A stretch of DNA of 15,580 nucleotides from CAVZKK01 sp964573475 (GCA_964573475.1 CAZNJT010000034.1:1-15580), one strand, 5' to 3'. Counted from the stretch's first letter, positions 1-6,759 are shown. Numbers and translations are program-made. Notes: generated by a model from the letters alone, not told the origin.

Positions 1-137
1 CCTTTATCTCCTTTAGGTCCCTTAACTGTCGGAAGTTGCGTTACTATTACTACTGAGATTAGGCTGGAAGCCAGAATTGCAATGATAAGTCCGACTATGA
101 ATGTTGTTTTCGATATTCCCATTTTTCCTTCAGTCAT
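1..137 (-). CDS. Membrane-anchored collagen-like protein, N-terminal fragment
   Basis: Only the first 45 codons lie in the window; the gene runs off the left edge. The ATG at 137-135 follows a good ribosome-binding site (AGGTGAT, 5 nt away). The peptide starts MTEGKMGISKTTF, continues with a hydrophobic stretch (about residues 12-34) that can act as a signal anchor, and then enters GPKGDKG, a Gly-X-Y collagen-like pattern. Archaeal proteins with a short anchor followed by Gly-X-Y repeats are usually surface proteins with a long extracellular rod. The Gly-X-Y run is just beginning at the edge, so the collagen-like call rests on two triplets and on the familiar layout. Extracellular location is inferred. 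Confidence 0.6.
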   Translation of the reverse strand, partial: MTEGKMGISKTTFIVGLIIAILASSLISVVIVTQLPTVKGPKGDK

Positions 138-368
138 TTTTCTATCACCTTTGCATGATTCTACTATAGTTTAATCTATAGATAACATTTATGGACAAAC
201 ATCAACCGTGTGAGTGAAGTAGCTTCAGAAGGTCGTATGTAAGGTTTTGGATAAAGTAGGCTGCTTCTACTTAACCATTATAGAAGGAGGATATTAGAAT
301 ACGTTTGGCGGGTCACGGGCGAACGGCCTCGCTCGCATCGTGGGAGTTTGGCGCGCGCTGAGAAGCGT

Positions 369-404
369 GGTATGCGGTAGGCTTTGACATGTTTTGCTCG
401 AAAA
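369..404 (+). repeat. Degenerate direct repeat, copy 1 (before TIR gene)
   Basis: About 36 bp that match 1544-1580 with most differences being transitions. The core GGCTTTGACAYGTTTTGCT is shared by both copies. The pair encloses the TIR-like gene and nothing else. Confidence 0.65.
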
Positions 405-477
405 GCGTGGGGATTGAGGAAGGAAGAATTAGGGAAATAGCTAAACTCTTTTTTGGGCATTCATTCGATGGCAAGGT

Positions 478-486
478 TTTTTAAAT
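478..486 (+). promoter_or_regulatory. Candidate TATA box for the TIR gene
   Basis: The sequence TTTTTAAAT sits here. An archaeal start of transcription about 25 nt downstream would fall near 505-510. That would make the first ATG (499) untranscribed and favour the in-frame ATG at 523 or GTG at 556 as the true start. Confidence 0.35.
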
Positions 487-498
487 CCTTCTCTATGA

Positions 499-1458
499 AT
501 GGTTGGTGAACCAGCTGAAATTATGCTAGGCTTAAAGGAGAGGCGCCTCCAAACAGTGAAAAGACAAATCTTTGCGTTTGTAAGCGCAAGTTCTGAGCAA
601 CAAGATATGCGGGTTATTAGATGGTTTTCCGCAATCTTGAGGAGACGCGATGTAGAACCCATTTTTGCTACTAACTATCCAGAACCAAGATCTCCTCCTG
701 AAAAGATTAAGAGTCTTATTCAGAAATCCGACTTTTTCATAGCTATTCTAACTAAACGAGATAAGATTGAAGGAAAAGACTTATGGAAGGGACCTGATTG
801 GGTTCAGAATGAAATCGGTTTCGCTCTTGGAAAAAACAAACCCTTCTCCCTTTTTGTGGAGGAGGGAATTGACCCAAATCAAGGTATCGGTCATTGGGAG
901 ACAGACTATGTAGTTTTTGATAGGGGAAACATGCGAAAAATCCAGTCTAAGACAGAGATGATCATAGAGGCTTTGAAAAAGCGTGTCGCCAACAAAGTAG
1001 AAACAGAAGCAACAGAAGAGGCAGTCATTGAGGAGCCAGGAGCGACATCGCTTGAAGAAGGCTTCATCACCATAGGCAGATTTCTGATTGAGCGGCTTTA
1101 TGGACGGCTCGATGTCAGTTTATGGAAGATCTATACAATTCTTCTACTACTATCCATTCCATCGGCGTATTTTGTTTACGACTATATCTACGGTTACAAG
1201 ATTGTTGGTCTTTGGGGAAATATATTCTGCCTTGGTGTACTCATTGTCTCCTTGATCTTCGTCAGTTCTGCTGAAGCTACGAAATGCGGAATATGCAAAA
1301 GTTACTTCAGTGTGAGGGAAAGAGCAGTATTGGCTTCTGATGTGGCAAAACTCCATAAAATACCAGATACCCGCAGGTACCACAAATGGGCATGTGATGT
1401 TTGTGGAAACACCAAATACAAGGCCAAAGATAGAGAAACGCAGGAAGATAAATCGTAA
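499..1458 (+). CDS. TIR-like domain protein with two membrane helices and a C-terminal zinc site
   Basis: Residues about 22-140 look like a TIR-type Rossmann fold: first strand IFAFVSAS (24-31), a strand-helix segment through SDFFIAILTKRD, and WVQNEIGFALGKNKPF with Glu105 at the place of the catalytic Glu of NAD-cleaving TIR domains. A charged linker (about 160-190) leads to two predicted membrane helices (about 210-228 and 236-255) and a tail with two CxxC pairs (Cys263/266 and Cys299/302), probably binding zinc. TIR domains of microbes commonly hydrolyse NAD or make cyclic nucleotide signals in antiviral defence; that role is inferred here. The membrane part could be the effector or an anchor. 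Listed from ATG 499, but ATG 523 or GTG 556 (MKRQIFAFVSAS, with GGAG upstream) fit the promoter better. The gene stands alone, between direct repeats. A non-enzymatic TIR adaptor is the alternative. Confidence 0.7.
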   Translation: MVGEPAEIMLGLKERRLQTVKRQIFAFVSASSEQQDMRVIRWFSAILRRRDVEPIFATNYPEPRSPPEKIKSLIQKSDFFIAILTKRDKIEGKDLWKGPDWVQNEIGFALGKNKPFSLFVEEGIDPNQGIGHWETDYVVFDRGNMRKIQSKTEMIIEALKKRVANKVETEATEEAVIEEPGATSLEEGFITIGRFLIERLYGRLDVSLWKIYTILLLLSIPSAYFVYDYIYGYKIVGLWGNIFCLGVLIVSLIFVSSAEATKCGICKSYFSVRERAVLASDVAKLHKIPDTRRYHKWACDVCGNTKYKAKDRETQEDKS

Positions 1459-1543
1459 GATTCATAGCGACTTCTAGGGCGTGCATATCGTGATTATAGC
1501 ATGGATACTTCACAAAGGAAAAGAGTTAGCAGACAAAAGAATG

Positions 1544-1580
1544 GGCATACGGGGGGCTTTGACACGTTTTGCTTAGAAAA
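1544..1580 (+). repeat. Degenerate direct repeat, copy 2 (after TIR gene)
   Basis: Second copy of the repeat at 369-404, in the same orientation and about 86 bp after the TIR stop codon. Copy 2 reads GGCTTTGACACGTTTTGCTT where copy 1 reads GGCTTTGACATGTTTTGCTC. Confidence 0.65.
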
Positions 1581-1610
1581 CTAAAGCTATTCGCCAGATG
1601 ATCATGTTCT

Positions 1611-2678
1611 TTAGAGAAAGGGCACATAACCTTGCACATACAGGAAATATGCGCCAACGATCTCATCTAAGATCAATTTTGGAAACTTAATTTCTGACAC
1701 TTCTATGAATTTCTTAACCAATGTAATGTATTCGCTCTTCTTAGTTCCTTCAACAATCTCTTTCCATAGCGGGGCTTTATACCTAGCAATATGACAAAGC
1801 AAGAACATCAAAATGTAATGAACATTAATATCAGATATCTTCAGTGAATCCTTGGTTGGTGCAATCAAAAAGATTTCGCCATTTTCAGCTTGCACTAAAG
1901 GACTTGGGATTTCAATTTCCTTTTTTGCCTCCCTTGAAATAGTAAATGTATCATGTTTTTCATGTAGCAATTCATACTCTTTGATTATTGGGAATTTCTC
2001 CTTAAAAGAATCCAAGTCAAACTCTTTCGATAGAGTCAAAAGAGTGTCAAGTTCACCCGTTTTATGCTGCCTAATGTCATAGCTACATAGAACCAATGAA
2101 TTGGTCATATGGAAATTCCAAAAAAGGTCATTCAATTCTGGGATAAGAGAAAAAAGACTATTAGTATTAAAGGCTGAAGCTGTTAGAAAGTCTGGGACGT
2201 TACACTCATAGACCCAATATTCCCGCGTATGGAAATCTCCTTTTTCGTAGACAGTTTTTTTCAATAGAACATTATTTTTAGTTGACCATTTGGAAAATTC
2301 TGGAAAAATCCCTGTATTTGTTTTGCGAATTTTGTTATGCAGAAATCTTTCAATCTTCTCAGAAATTTCCCCACCAGTCAAGCCGTGGGTCCTCAGATTT
2401 TTTACGTCAACAGCAGGGTTCTTTAGAAAGATCAAAGCCTTTGCAAGACGCTGCATTCCATAGTACAGAAGTATGGGTTTTGTCAGAATGCTTGCAGACT
2501 TTGACACACTATAAATCTCTGCCGCCTGCTGTATGCATGAGACGATTTGAGCCTTTGCAGCTTCATTCTTCACTAAAGGAGTAACATATGAATCTTTGGA
2601 GAATAGTTCAAGATATCTCCAAGTTTCTGTTTGTGGATTATTGGTCCTTATCCATCGTATTTGCGGCATGCTTATCAT
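1611..2678 (-). CDS. YaaC-like protein
   Basis: A 355-residue soluble protein without signal peptide. The stretch around residues 64-84 (LTKPILLYYGMQRLAKALIF) followed by NLRTHGLTGGEI matches the hallmark of the YaaC family (helical region with 'LLYYxMxxLAKA' and a following HGL motif). The rest is mixed alpha/beta with a helical C-terminus. The biochemical role of YaaC proteins is not established; homologues turn up scattered in variable genome regions, which suits this location. ATG 2678 is supported by a TATA box centred about 25 nt upstream, implying a leaderless message; the next ATG (2669) is a less likely start. It is convergent with the TIR gene and separated from its neighbours by its own promoter. 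No catalytic motif was recognised. Confidence 0.65.
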   Translation of the reverse strand: MISMPQIRWIRTNNPQTETWRYLELFSKDSYVTPLVKNEAAKAQIVSCIQQAAEIYSVSKSASILTKPILLYYGMQRLAKALIFLKNPAVDVKNLRTHGLTGGEISEKIERFLHNKIRKTNTGIFPEFSKWSTKNNVLLKKTVYEKGDFHTREYWVYECNVPDFLTASAFNTNSLFSLIPELNDLFWNFHMTNSLVLCSYDIRQHKTGELDTLLTLSKEFDLDSFKEKFPIIKEYELLHEKHDTFTISREAKKEIEIPSPLVQAENGEIFLIAPTKDSLKISDINVHYILMFLLCHIARYKAPLWKEIVEGTKKSEYITLVKKFIEVSEIKFPKLILDEIVGAYFLYVQGYVPFL

Positions 2679-2698
2679 GCAACTTAGACTATTTTGTC

Positions 2699-2707
2699 CT
2701 ATAAAAG
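2699..2707 (-). promoter_or_regulatory. TATA box of the YaaC-like gene
   Basis: On the minus strand this reads CTTTTATAGG or close to it, ideal for an archaeal TATA element. The centre is about 25 nt from the ATG at 2678, the distance expected for a leaderless transcript. Confidence 0.6.
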
Positions 2708-2721
2708 TTCTACATATGAAA

Positions 2722-2770
2722 AATAATCTAAGGCAAATTGTGAGGTGGAAAGAAGCAATTTAAGATTATT
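2722..2770. repeat. Imperfect inverted repeat
   Basis: AATAATCT at 2722-2729 pairs with AGATTATT at 2763-2770, and AAATTG at 2735-2740 pairs with CAATTT at 2756-2761, with a bulge between the two stems. A second small hairpin (TCTTGA / TCAAGA) lies at 2771-2791. They sit between two genes on the minus strand and may aid termination or folding; function unknown. Confidence 0.4.
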
Positions 2771-2813
2771 TCTTGATTTTGATAGTCAAGATTGGTGAAA
2801 TTGGCTATCGCAA

Positions 2814-2836
2814 ATCTCTCGTCACCTATGAGAGAT
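2814..2836 (-). terminator. Hairpin after the large nuclease-like gene
   Basis: A perfect 7-bp stem, ATCTCTC / GAGAGAT, with a 9-nt loop, lies 27 nt past the stop codon of the minus-strand gene ending at 2863. Only a short T-rich stretch follows, so a terminator role is a guess. Confidence 0.3.
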
Positions 2837-2862
2837 GTATAAACATCGTACCACACAATCAA

Positions 2863-4281
2863 TCATGGCACGTCGAGGATCATCTTTTTTGCCGGATAAT
2901 CATGACCTTTTTTGTAGAATTCTATTAGTCTCTCAAGATCGGTGTTATCTATCAACTTTACTTCGCACTTATTGGCTGTTTCTTTCATTGCAACGGCTTT
3001 TTTTGCAGTGAAAATTGCAGCTTTTACAGGATACGTTATCTTACGAGAGATGTAATCTGCAGTACTTTTGATTTTGTCGATCTTGCCTGCCTGTGGCACT
3101 GCGATAGTGCAGTCAATGACAATTAGTTTTCTGTATTTGGAATCATAGGCAATTATATCTGCTGATCCTTTTTCTGTCTTGTTCTCTCTAATTACTTCAC
3201 TTCGTCCTCGCCGCAGTTTAAGGCATCGAATGTCTAGCCCTTCAAGCAGCCAATAAACGGAGGCTGCAAAGTCTTCATCGTCATTAGGATTCAACAGATG
3301 CTCTTCCATTTCTTTTCCAGCATCAAATAGAGCGAATGTTTTTAGACAGGGATTTTCAGAGGCGACTGGATATACAGAAAGTTCTCGCTGATTTAGAAGA
3401 CCTAATTCATTGTGCAGGATATTAACCGCTATCAAGTCATGTAAACCTATTGCAGAAAAGTCATGCTGCAATGATACATAGAAGAATCCGTTCTGAGGTA
3501 CATTATCAAGTGACGCGACATCATATTTCGTCCTTTCAAGTATTGGGGTCCTTTCACCTTCCCCCTTTCTCGTCAGCAATATACTGGAATCATTGAACAA
3601 TCGTTGATCTATTTTTAACTTAGCTTCAATTTCATTGCCACCTTGGTATTGAATCCCACTCACGATAGCATAGATTGGAATGATTATGTAGACATTTATT
3701 GAAGAATTAAGATCGTCCAAGCCTAACCAAGAACGGGCTAAGTCACTGAAATCTCGAAGACCTAATATCGACGCGGAAATCCCAGAAATGGAAAGAATCC
3801 TATCTGGGATGTCTTCCATCCTTAGCGTCACACTATAGCAATTATATTCAGCGTATTCTCCTAGACGCACTACATAGCTGGCGTCACTAATTTTTTGATC
3901 AAACGTTTTTTCTGGATCTCTAATGAGCAGCTTAGTCTGCATTTCTCCAATCTTGAGACAACCCCTTTCCAATTCCATTACCACTCGATTGAATTCGCTA
4001 ATCGGTCTTGCTTGGAATATTATTTTGAAACTGTCGTCGTCAATCTTGCCCAGTCTTTCCTCAAGGAAACGATATTCATTATTCAAATCCTCAACTTTTC
4101 TACGAGTTAGATGAATAACAGTTACAATATTAGTCCACTCGTTATCCTTCAACAAAATCACAGACTTGACCCCGAATGATTCATACAAATTATTTATGAG
4201 AGGGGTAGCCTCTTTCAAAGTCATTTTAGTAAGATTGGACATTTCAACACATACCCCCATTTTGTTGCAACAAAGTATCAT
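2863..4281 (-). CDS. Large protein with C-terminal PD-(D/E)XK-like domain
   Basis: A 472-residue protein (from ATG 4281). I do not recognise the first 330 residues, which look like a soluble mixed alpha/beta region. Residues about 340-455 look like a restriction-endonuclease fold: GSADIIAYD (Asp375), a turn, then LIVIDCT (Asp390, Thr392) followed by a helix with KIDKIK. The layout D-x14-D-x-T fits the PD-(D/E)XK core, but the usual Lys is replaced by Thr, as in some 'ECT/DCT' variants, so activity is uncertain. The start is doubtful: a TATA-like GCTTATAT lies just before ATG 4281, so transcription should begin near 4258, favouring ATG 4260 (leaderless) or ATG 4242 (MSNLTKMT). A single-gene unit, divergent from nothing close by. 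A nucleic-acid-directed defence role is inferred from the fold and surroundings only. Confidence 0.6.
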   Translation of the reverse strand: MILCCNKMGVCVEMSNLTKMTLKEATPLINNLYESFGVKSVILLKDNEWTNIVTVIHLTRRKVEDLNNEYRFLEERLGKIDDDSFKIIFQARPISEFNRVVMELERGCLKIGEMQTKLLIRDPEKTFDQKISDASYVVRLGEYAEYNCYSVTLRMEDIPDRILSISGISASILGLRDFSDLARSWLGLDDLNSSINVYIIIPIYAIVSGIQYQGGNEIEAKLKIDQRLFNDSSILLTRKGEGERTPILERTKYDVASLDNVPQNGFFYVSLQHDFSAIGLHDLIAVNILHNELGLLNQRELSVYPVASENPCLKTFALFDAGKEMEEHLLNPNDDEDFAASVYWLLEGLDIRCLKLRRGRSEVIRENKTEKGSADIIAYDSKYRKLIVIDCTIAVPQAGKIDKIKSTADYISRKITYPVKAAIFTAKKAVAMKETANKCEVKLIDNTDLERLIEFYKKGHDYPAKKMILDVP

Positions 4282-4435
4282 ATAAGCCTATTTTGTTTAG
4301 TTTTGTTTGTCTTCATGCAGACTACAAAAAGAAAGAAGGTATTTTTGGGTTATTTTTTGTTTTGCGGTCTCTAGTTAATGAATTGAGTTATCGCAAATTT
4401 TTTATGCCTTCTCTACGCATTATTAAAGCGTTCAT
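4282..4435. other. T-rich intergenic stretch
   Basis: No gene is seen. It holds the promoter region of the minus-strand gene starting near 4281-4242. It also contains, at 4381-4398, an 18-bp stretch (AATTGAGTTATCGCAAAT) resembling 2799-2815 on the far side of that gene. Confidence 0.4.
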
Positions 4436-4478
4436 GGCAGTTAGGGAAAGCAGTAGGCTTCACCGTTCCCTAGCTGCC
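4436..4478. repeat. Strong stem-loop, 13-bp stem
   Basis: GGCAGTTAGGGAA (4436-4448) pairs with TTCCCTAGCTGCC (4466-4478) along 13 bp with a single G-T wobble and a 17-nt loop. It covers the 3' end of the broken membrane ORF, including its stop codon. It could be a terminator for the minus-strand pair of small genes, although no clear T tract follows. Confidence 0.55.
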
Positions 4479-4622
4479 TGAGGCTTACTGTTTTCTCTAA
4501 TCTCGCTGTTACGCCTGTTGTTATGGCGAACCATACGATTGTTGCCGTTATGTTTCCTTGGCTGACTATGTAGGCTAAGCCTATAAATGCGGGAGCCAAA
4601 AAACAGCCGAGAAGAGACTCAT
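4441..4622 (-). pseudogene. Small membrane protein ORF, broken by a 1-nt frameshift
   Basis: The ATG at 4622-4620 overlaps the stop of the preceding AbrB-like gene (ATGA), the usual layout for coupled translation. Its frame gives MSLFSAVFWLPHL and stops. Shifting by one base inside the T6 run (4598-4603) joins it to an open frame reading AFIGLAYIVSQGNITATIVW, then FAITTGVTARLEKTV, ending at a TAA at 4443-4441. The rejoined product would be about 60 residues with one or two hydrophobic helices. Either a recent single-base loss, a sequencing error in a homopolymer, or programmed slippage. I do not recognise the family. Confidence 0.5.
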
Positions 4623-4858
4623 CTTCTTCTTACTCGTTTTCGCCAACCAAGTTTCGTCGCTTCTTTTTCTGAAATTGGTTTTACAACAAGTTGTCCCTTC
4701 TTTTCGTTAATTTCAACCAGACATGGCATGCCTATTTTGAACGGAAAAGCCGTGTCTTCGCTTACCTTTGTTGGTACATAAATCCAAATTCTTGCATATT
4801 CCCTTCCTTTACTCACGGATTTTCTGCCGATAATCGTTCCAATGCCTGTACGTGCCAA
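4619..4858 (-). CDS. Small AbrB-like protein
   Basis: A 79-residue basic protein. Residues about 21-62 (ARIWIYVPTKVSEDTAFPF, then KIGMPCLVEI and LVVKPI) follow the swapped-hairpin AbrB/SpoVT pattern: a strand ending in 'VP', a short helix, a 'G-x-P/D' turn, and two more strands. Such proteins bind DNA as dimers and serve as regulators or antitoxins. The basic C-terminus (WRKRVRRR) could add DNA contact. It starts at TTG 4858, with no strong ribosome-binding site seen. It is followed, with a 4-nt overlap, by a small membrane ORF; that pair resembles a regulator with a small hydrophobic partner, but the partner is frameshifted. It is divergent from the nuclease-like gene at 4974, whose promoter lies 70-80 nt away, so it might regulate it. 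Confidence 0.5.
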   Translation of the reverse strand: MARTGIGTIIGRKSVSKGREYARIWIYVPTKVSEDTAFPFKIGMPCLVEINEKKGQLVVKPISEKEATKLGWRKRVRRR

Positions 4859-4929
4859 ACTTCGCCCCGATTCTCACTCTGATCTGTTTAGCTATGTTAC
4901 TATATTCGATTACTAAGTTGATGCACTAA

Positions 4930-4939
4930 CCTTTTATAC
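4930..4939 (+). promoter_or_regulatory. TATA box for the 165-residue nuclease-like gene
   Basis: CCTTTTATAC lies about 40 nt ahead of the TTG start at 4974, predicting transcription from about 4961 and a leader of roughly 13 nt. Confidence 0.55.
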
Positions 4940-4973
4940 CCAGCAACCGCTGCATAAATCAGGTCGGCTGAGC

Positions 4974-5471
4974 TTGGAACCCGAAGTCCACATTGTTGAC
5001 CGCTACATGCAACTGGTTAGGAAGTGCTTCACGATGACAAATATCATGCTGGAAGGCGGAAAAGAAATTGATTTGTTGGCTGTTAACCCTATTTCAGGGG
5101 AGAAATTTCACATTGAAGTGCGCGTAGCCACAGGAAGAGGCTTCCGATTAAGGCTAATTGACACTCAAACAAAGAGCGGTCGCAAGCATAGAAGGGGCCT
5201 AGACACACTGAACGAGATTAAATTCGCCCATCCAACTGTTGTAAGCGCCGTGAGGGAAATCTTTGGAGGTGGCGAATACAGAAAGGTGCTTGTGGTGTGG
5301 GATATTGAGGACAGGAGCGTAATTGAGCATGCGAAAAGTCTCTATGACATCGAGATTTGGAAGATATCGGACATTATGAGCGAGTTGATTCGGGAAGTAG
5401 GAACGAAGTCATACAGAGACGATGTTTTACGGACAATTCAGCTTATTTCCACAAGAGTTAATGATTCCTAA
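4974..5471 (+). CDS. PD-(D/E)XK nuclease-like protein, 165 residues
   Basis: A compact single-domain protein with the restriction-endonuclease core: GGKEIDLLAVNP (Glu31, Asp33) then FHIEVRV (Glu48, Arg50), giving D-x14-E-x-R. The Lys of the canonical E-x-K is Arg here, a conservative change that may weaken or alter catalysis. Related archaeal proteins of this size read EIDLLA...HVEVKV, so this looks like a full-length family member. The C-terminal part (about 100-165) has a strand YRKVLVVWD and helices that would complete the fold. TTG 4974 is chosen from the TATA spacing; the first Met inside is residue 12. Likely cytoplasmic. It is on the plus strand 132 bp ahead of another nuclease-like gene. 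Substrate and role are unknown; DNA repair or defence are both possible. Confidence 0.6.
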   Translation: MEPEVHIVDRYMQLVRKCFTMTNIMLEGGKEIDLLAVNPISGEKFHIEVRVATGRGFRLRLIDTQTKSGRKHRRGLDTLNEIKFAHPTVVSAVREIFGGGEYRKVLVVWDIEDRSVIEHAKSLYDIEIWKISDIMSELIREVGTKSYRDDVLRTIQLISTRVNDS

Positions 5472-5478
5472 CTTGCCA

Positions 5479-5559
5479 CTGAATCAAGGAGCCCCTACCT
5501 CCTCCCTTCCCTTGGCCTCTGCTGTCTCCCTGCTTCTAAAAGAAATTTCGTAGCTCTAT
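5479..5559 (+). repeat. Degenerate direct repeat, copy 1 (before the 282-residue nuclease gene)
   Basis: Begins CTGAATCAAGGAG, passes through a C/T-rich middle, and ends with CTAAAAGAAATTTCGTAG and CTCTAT. The same order of blocks, about 74 bp long, returns at 6509-6582. The pair encloses exactly one gene (5604-6452) and each copy follows closely after a nuclease gene. Confidence 0.75.
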
Positions 5560-5603
5560 GAACTCGCGCGATAATACTAATAAGTTAAGCATGCTATTGC
5601 AGT

Positions 5604-6452
5604 TTGAGTGTGTTGTTTGTGAATATTGTCGAGGCAGTAGAGGCTGCTTGGTCAAAAACCGTGCAAGATTTTGAAAAGGCAAAGGGTAGTGGGGCTGCTG
5701 GAATATGGACCGAGGACACTTTGAGACTTATTTTTTTTCATCATTTTTGCGATCAAGGACTGGATATTCAAAATATAGTTGCAGAACCTGCTTTCCATCT
5801 AGGAGAAACTGAGTACAAGCCCGATATCATAATCGACATTGCGACCGATGATGTAATAAGAACCGCTGCCTTTGAACTGAAGTATTTCAACAGAAATTGG
5901 TTCGCAGATTGGGAAAAGCTTCGCTTGTATGGCATTATTGGATGGGATTATTGCTACTTCTTGGGCATTGGATCTGAATCACAATGTGAAAAGATCCCTA
6001 AACTTGAGAAGAAAGAGTTCTATGAAGGTGCTCATGTATGTGAGCTAAGAGGCTTGGTACATTCGACCTCTCGTCTGAAGCTCGTTCCTGCTATGACAAT
6101 TGCCGCGGATCTTGTGAAAAAAGCATTGTCAGATACTCCATATTTTGTTTCAGCTTTCTACGGTGCAGTCGCGATATTCGAGGATGTTGACGTTTATTTT
6201 GATGTTACAGCTAAAGAGAATAAGTGCATTGTTTGGGTCAAATTCAAAAAGAACTGGAATGAGGCAAAATTGAGAGAGGTCAATCTTGATAAATGGGTCA
6301 GCATCACAAGTGAAGGCAAAATTCTTCAATCTAGGAATTTTGTTGGATTTGTCCTTTTAGGTGAGTTCGAGGCGAATACTTACAGCGAGAATGTGGACAA
6401 GGTCAAACGTGTGGTTAGTGGATTTTTGGAAAAGATGGAAAGGTTCTCATAA
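5604..6452 (+). CDS. PD-(D/E)XK nuclease-like protein, 282 residues
   Basis: Residues 1-60 are helical with W-T-E-D-T-L-R (Glu38), then KPDIIID (Pro73, Asp74) and AAFELKYF (Glu91, Lys93), a textbook PD-(D/E)XK core of form D-x16-E-x-K with an upstream Glu. A further hydrophobic strand (YCYFLGIG, about 117-124) fits the fold. The C-terminal 120 residues look like a separate alpha/beta region (VYFDVTAKENKCIVWVKF) that could sense or bind DNA; I do not recognise it. All catalytic residues are present, so it is the best candidate for an active nuclease in the window. The start is one of several close options: TTG 5604, GTG 5610, TTG 5613 or GTG 5619; a weak TATA-like ATAATACTA lies near 5571. The gene sits between two degenerate direct repeats, as if inserted or exchanged as a unit. 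Confidence 0.65.
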   Translation: MSVLFVNIVEAVEAAWSKTVQDFEKAKGSGAAGIWTEDTLRLIFFHHFCDQGLDIQNIVAEPAFHLGETEYKPDIIIDIATDDVIRTAAFELKYFNRNWFADWEKLRLYGIIGWDYCYFLGIGSESQCEKIPKLEKKEFYEGAHVCELRGLVHSTSRLKLVPAMTIAADLVKKALSDTPYFVSAFYGAVAIFEDVDVYFDVTAKENKCIVWVKFKKNWNEAKLREVNLDKWVSITSEGKILQSRNFVGFVLLGEFEANTYSENVDKVKRVVSGFLEKMERFS

Positions 6453-6508
6453 ACCAGCGAGATTCAGTGCGTGATTTCCATAAAACGTAACATTTCTTAA
6501 GTTTGCCC

Positions 6509-6582
6509 CTGAATCGAGGAGGCTCACTCCCCCATAAGCTCTTCGACTCTTCCTGCCTCTAAAAGAAATTTTGTAGGTCTAT
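6509..6582 (+). repeat. Degenerate direct repeat, copy 2 (after the 282-residue nuclease gene)
   Basis: Second copy of 5479-5559, same strand, 1030 bp further on. It begins CTGAATCGAGGAG and ends CTAAAAGAAATTTTGTAG then GTCTAT. The middle has drifted and lost about 7 bp. Confidence 0.75.
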
Positions 6583-6759
6583 CACCGTTTGGGGAGGATA
6601 GCGAAGGCGTTCAGTAAATCAAGCTAGTAGCATACCGATATAAAAAAAGAGATAGTAAACCCTTAACTTTTGTCTCTCTATCTATCCTGTTCTGTGATAG
6701 ACCCTTGGGTGTAGTGGGGCATCTTCTTTTTGAGCCTTCAGCATAAGGAGGCGCTGGGG
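6583..6759. other. Intergenic region between convergent genes
   Basis: No gene is seen. It separates the plus-strand nuclease gene from the minus-strand secreted protein. It contains a TATA-like GATATAAAAAAAG near 6638-6650 with no ORF behind it. Confidence 0.4.

Larger units (their letters stand above)
138..498. other. Intergenic region upstream of the TIR gene
   Basis: No convincing gene is seen. An A+T-rich part (140-200) should carry the promoter of the leftward collagen-like gene. A small hairpin lies at 256-274 (AAGTAG / CTACTT). The stretch 300-410 is clearly richer in G+C than its surroundings and contains the first copy of a repeat that returns downstream of the TIR gene. No tRNA-like T-loop was found in it. 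Confidence 0.5.

Noticed and set aside
300..410. G+C-rich block that might be a tRNA or structured RNA
   Set aside because: No T-loop consensus, no acceptor stem pairing found by eye.
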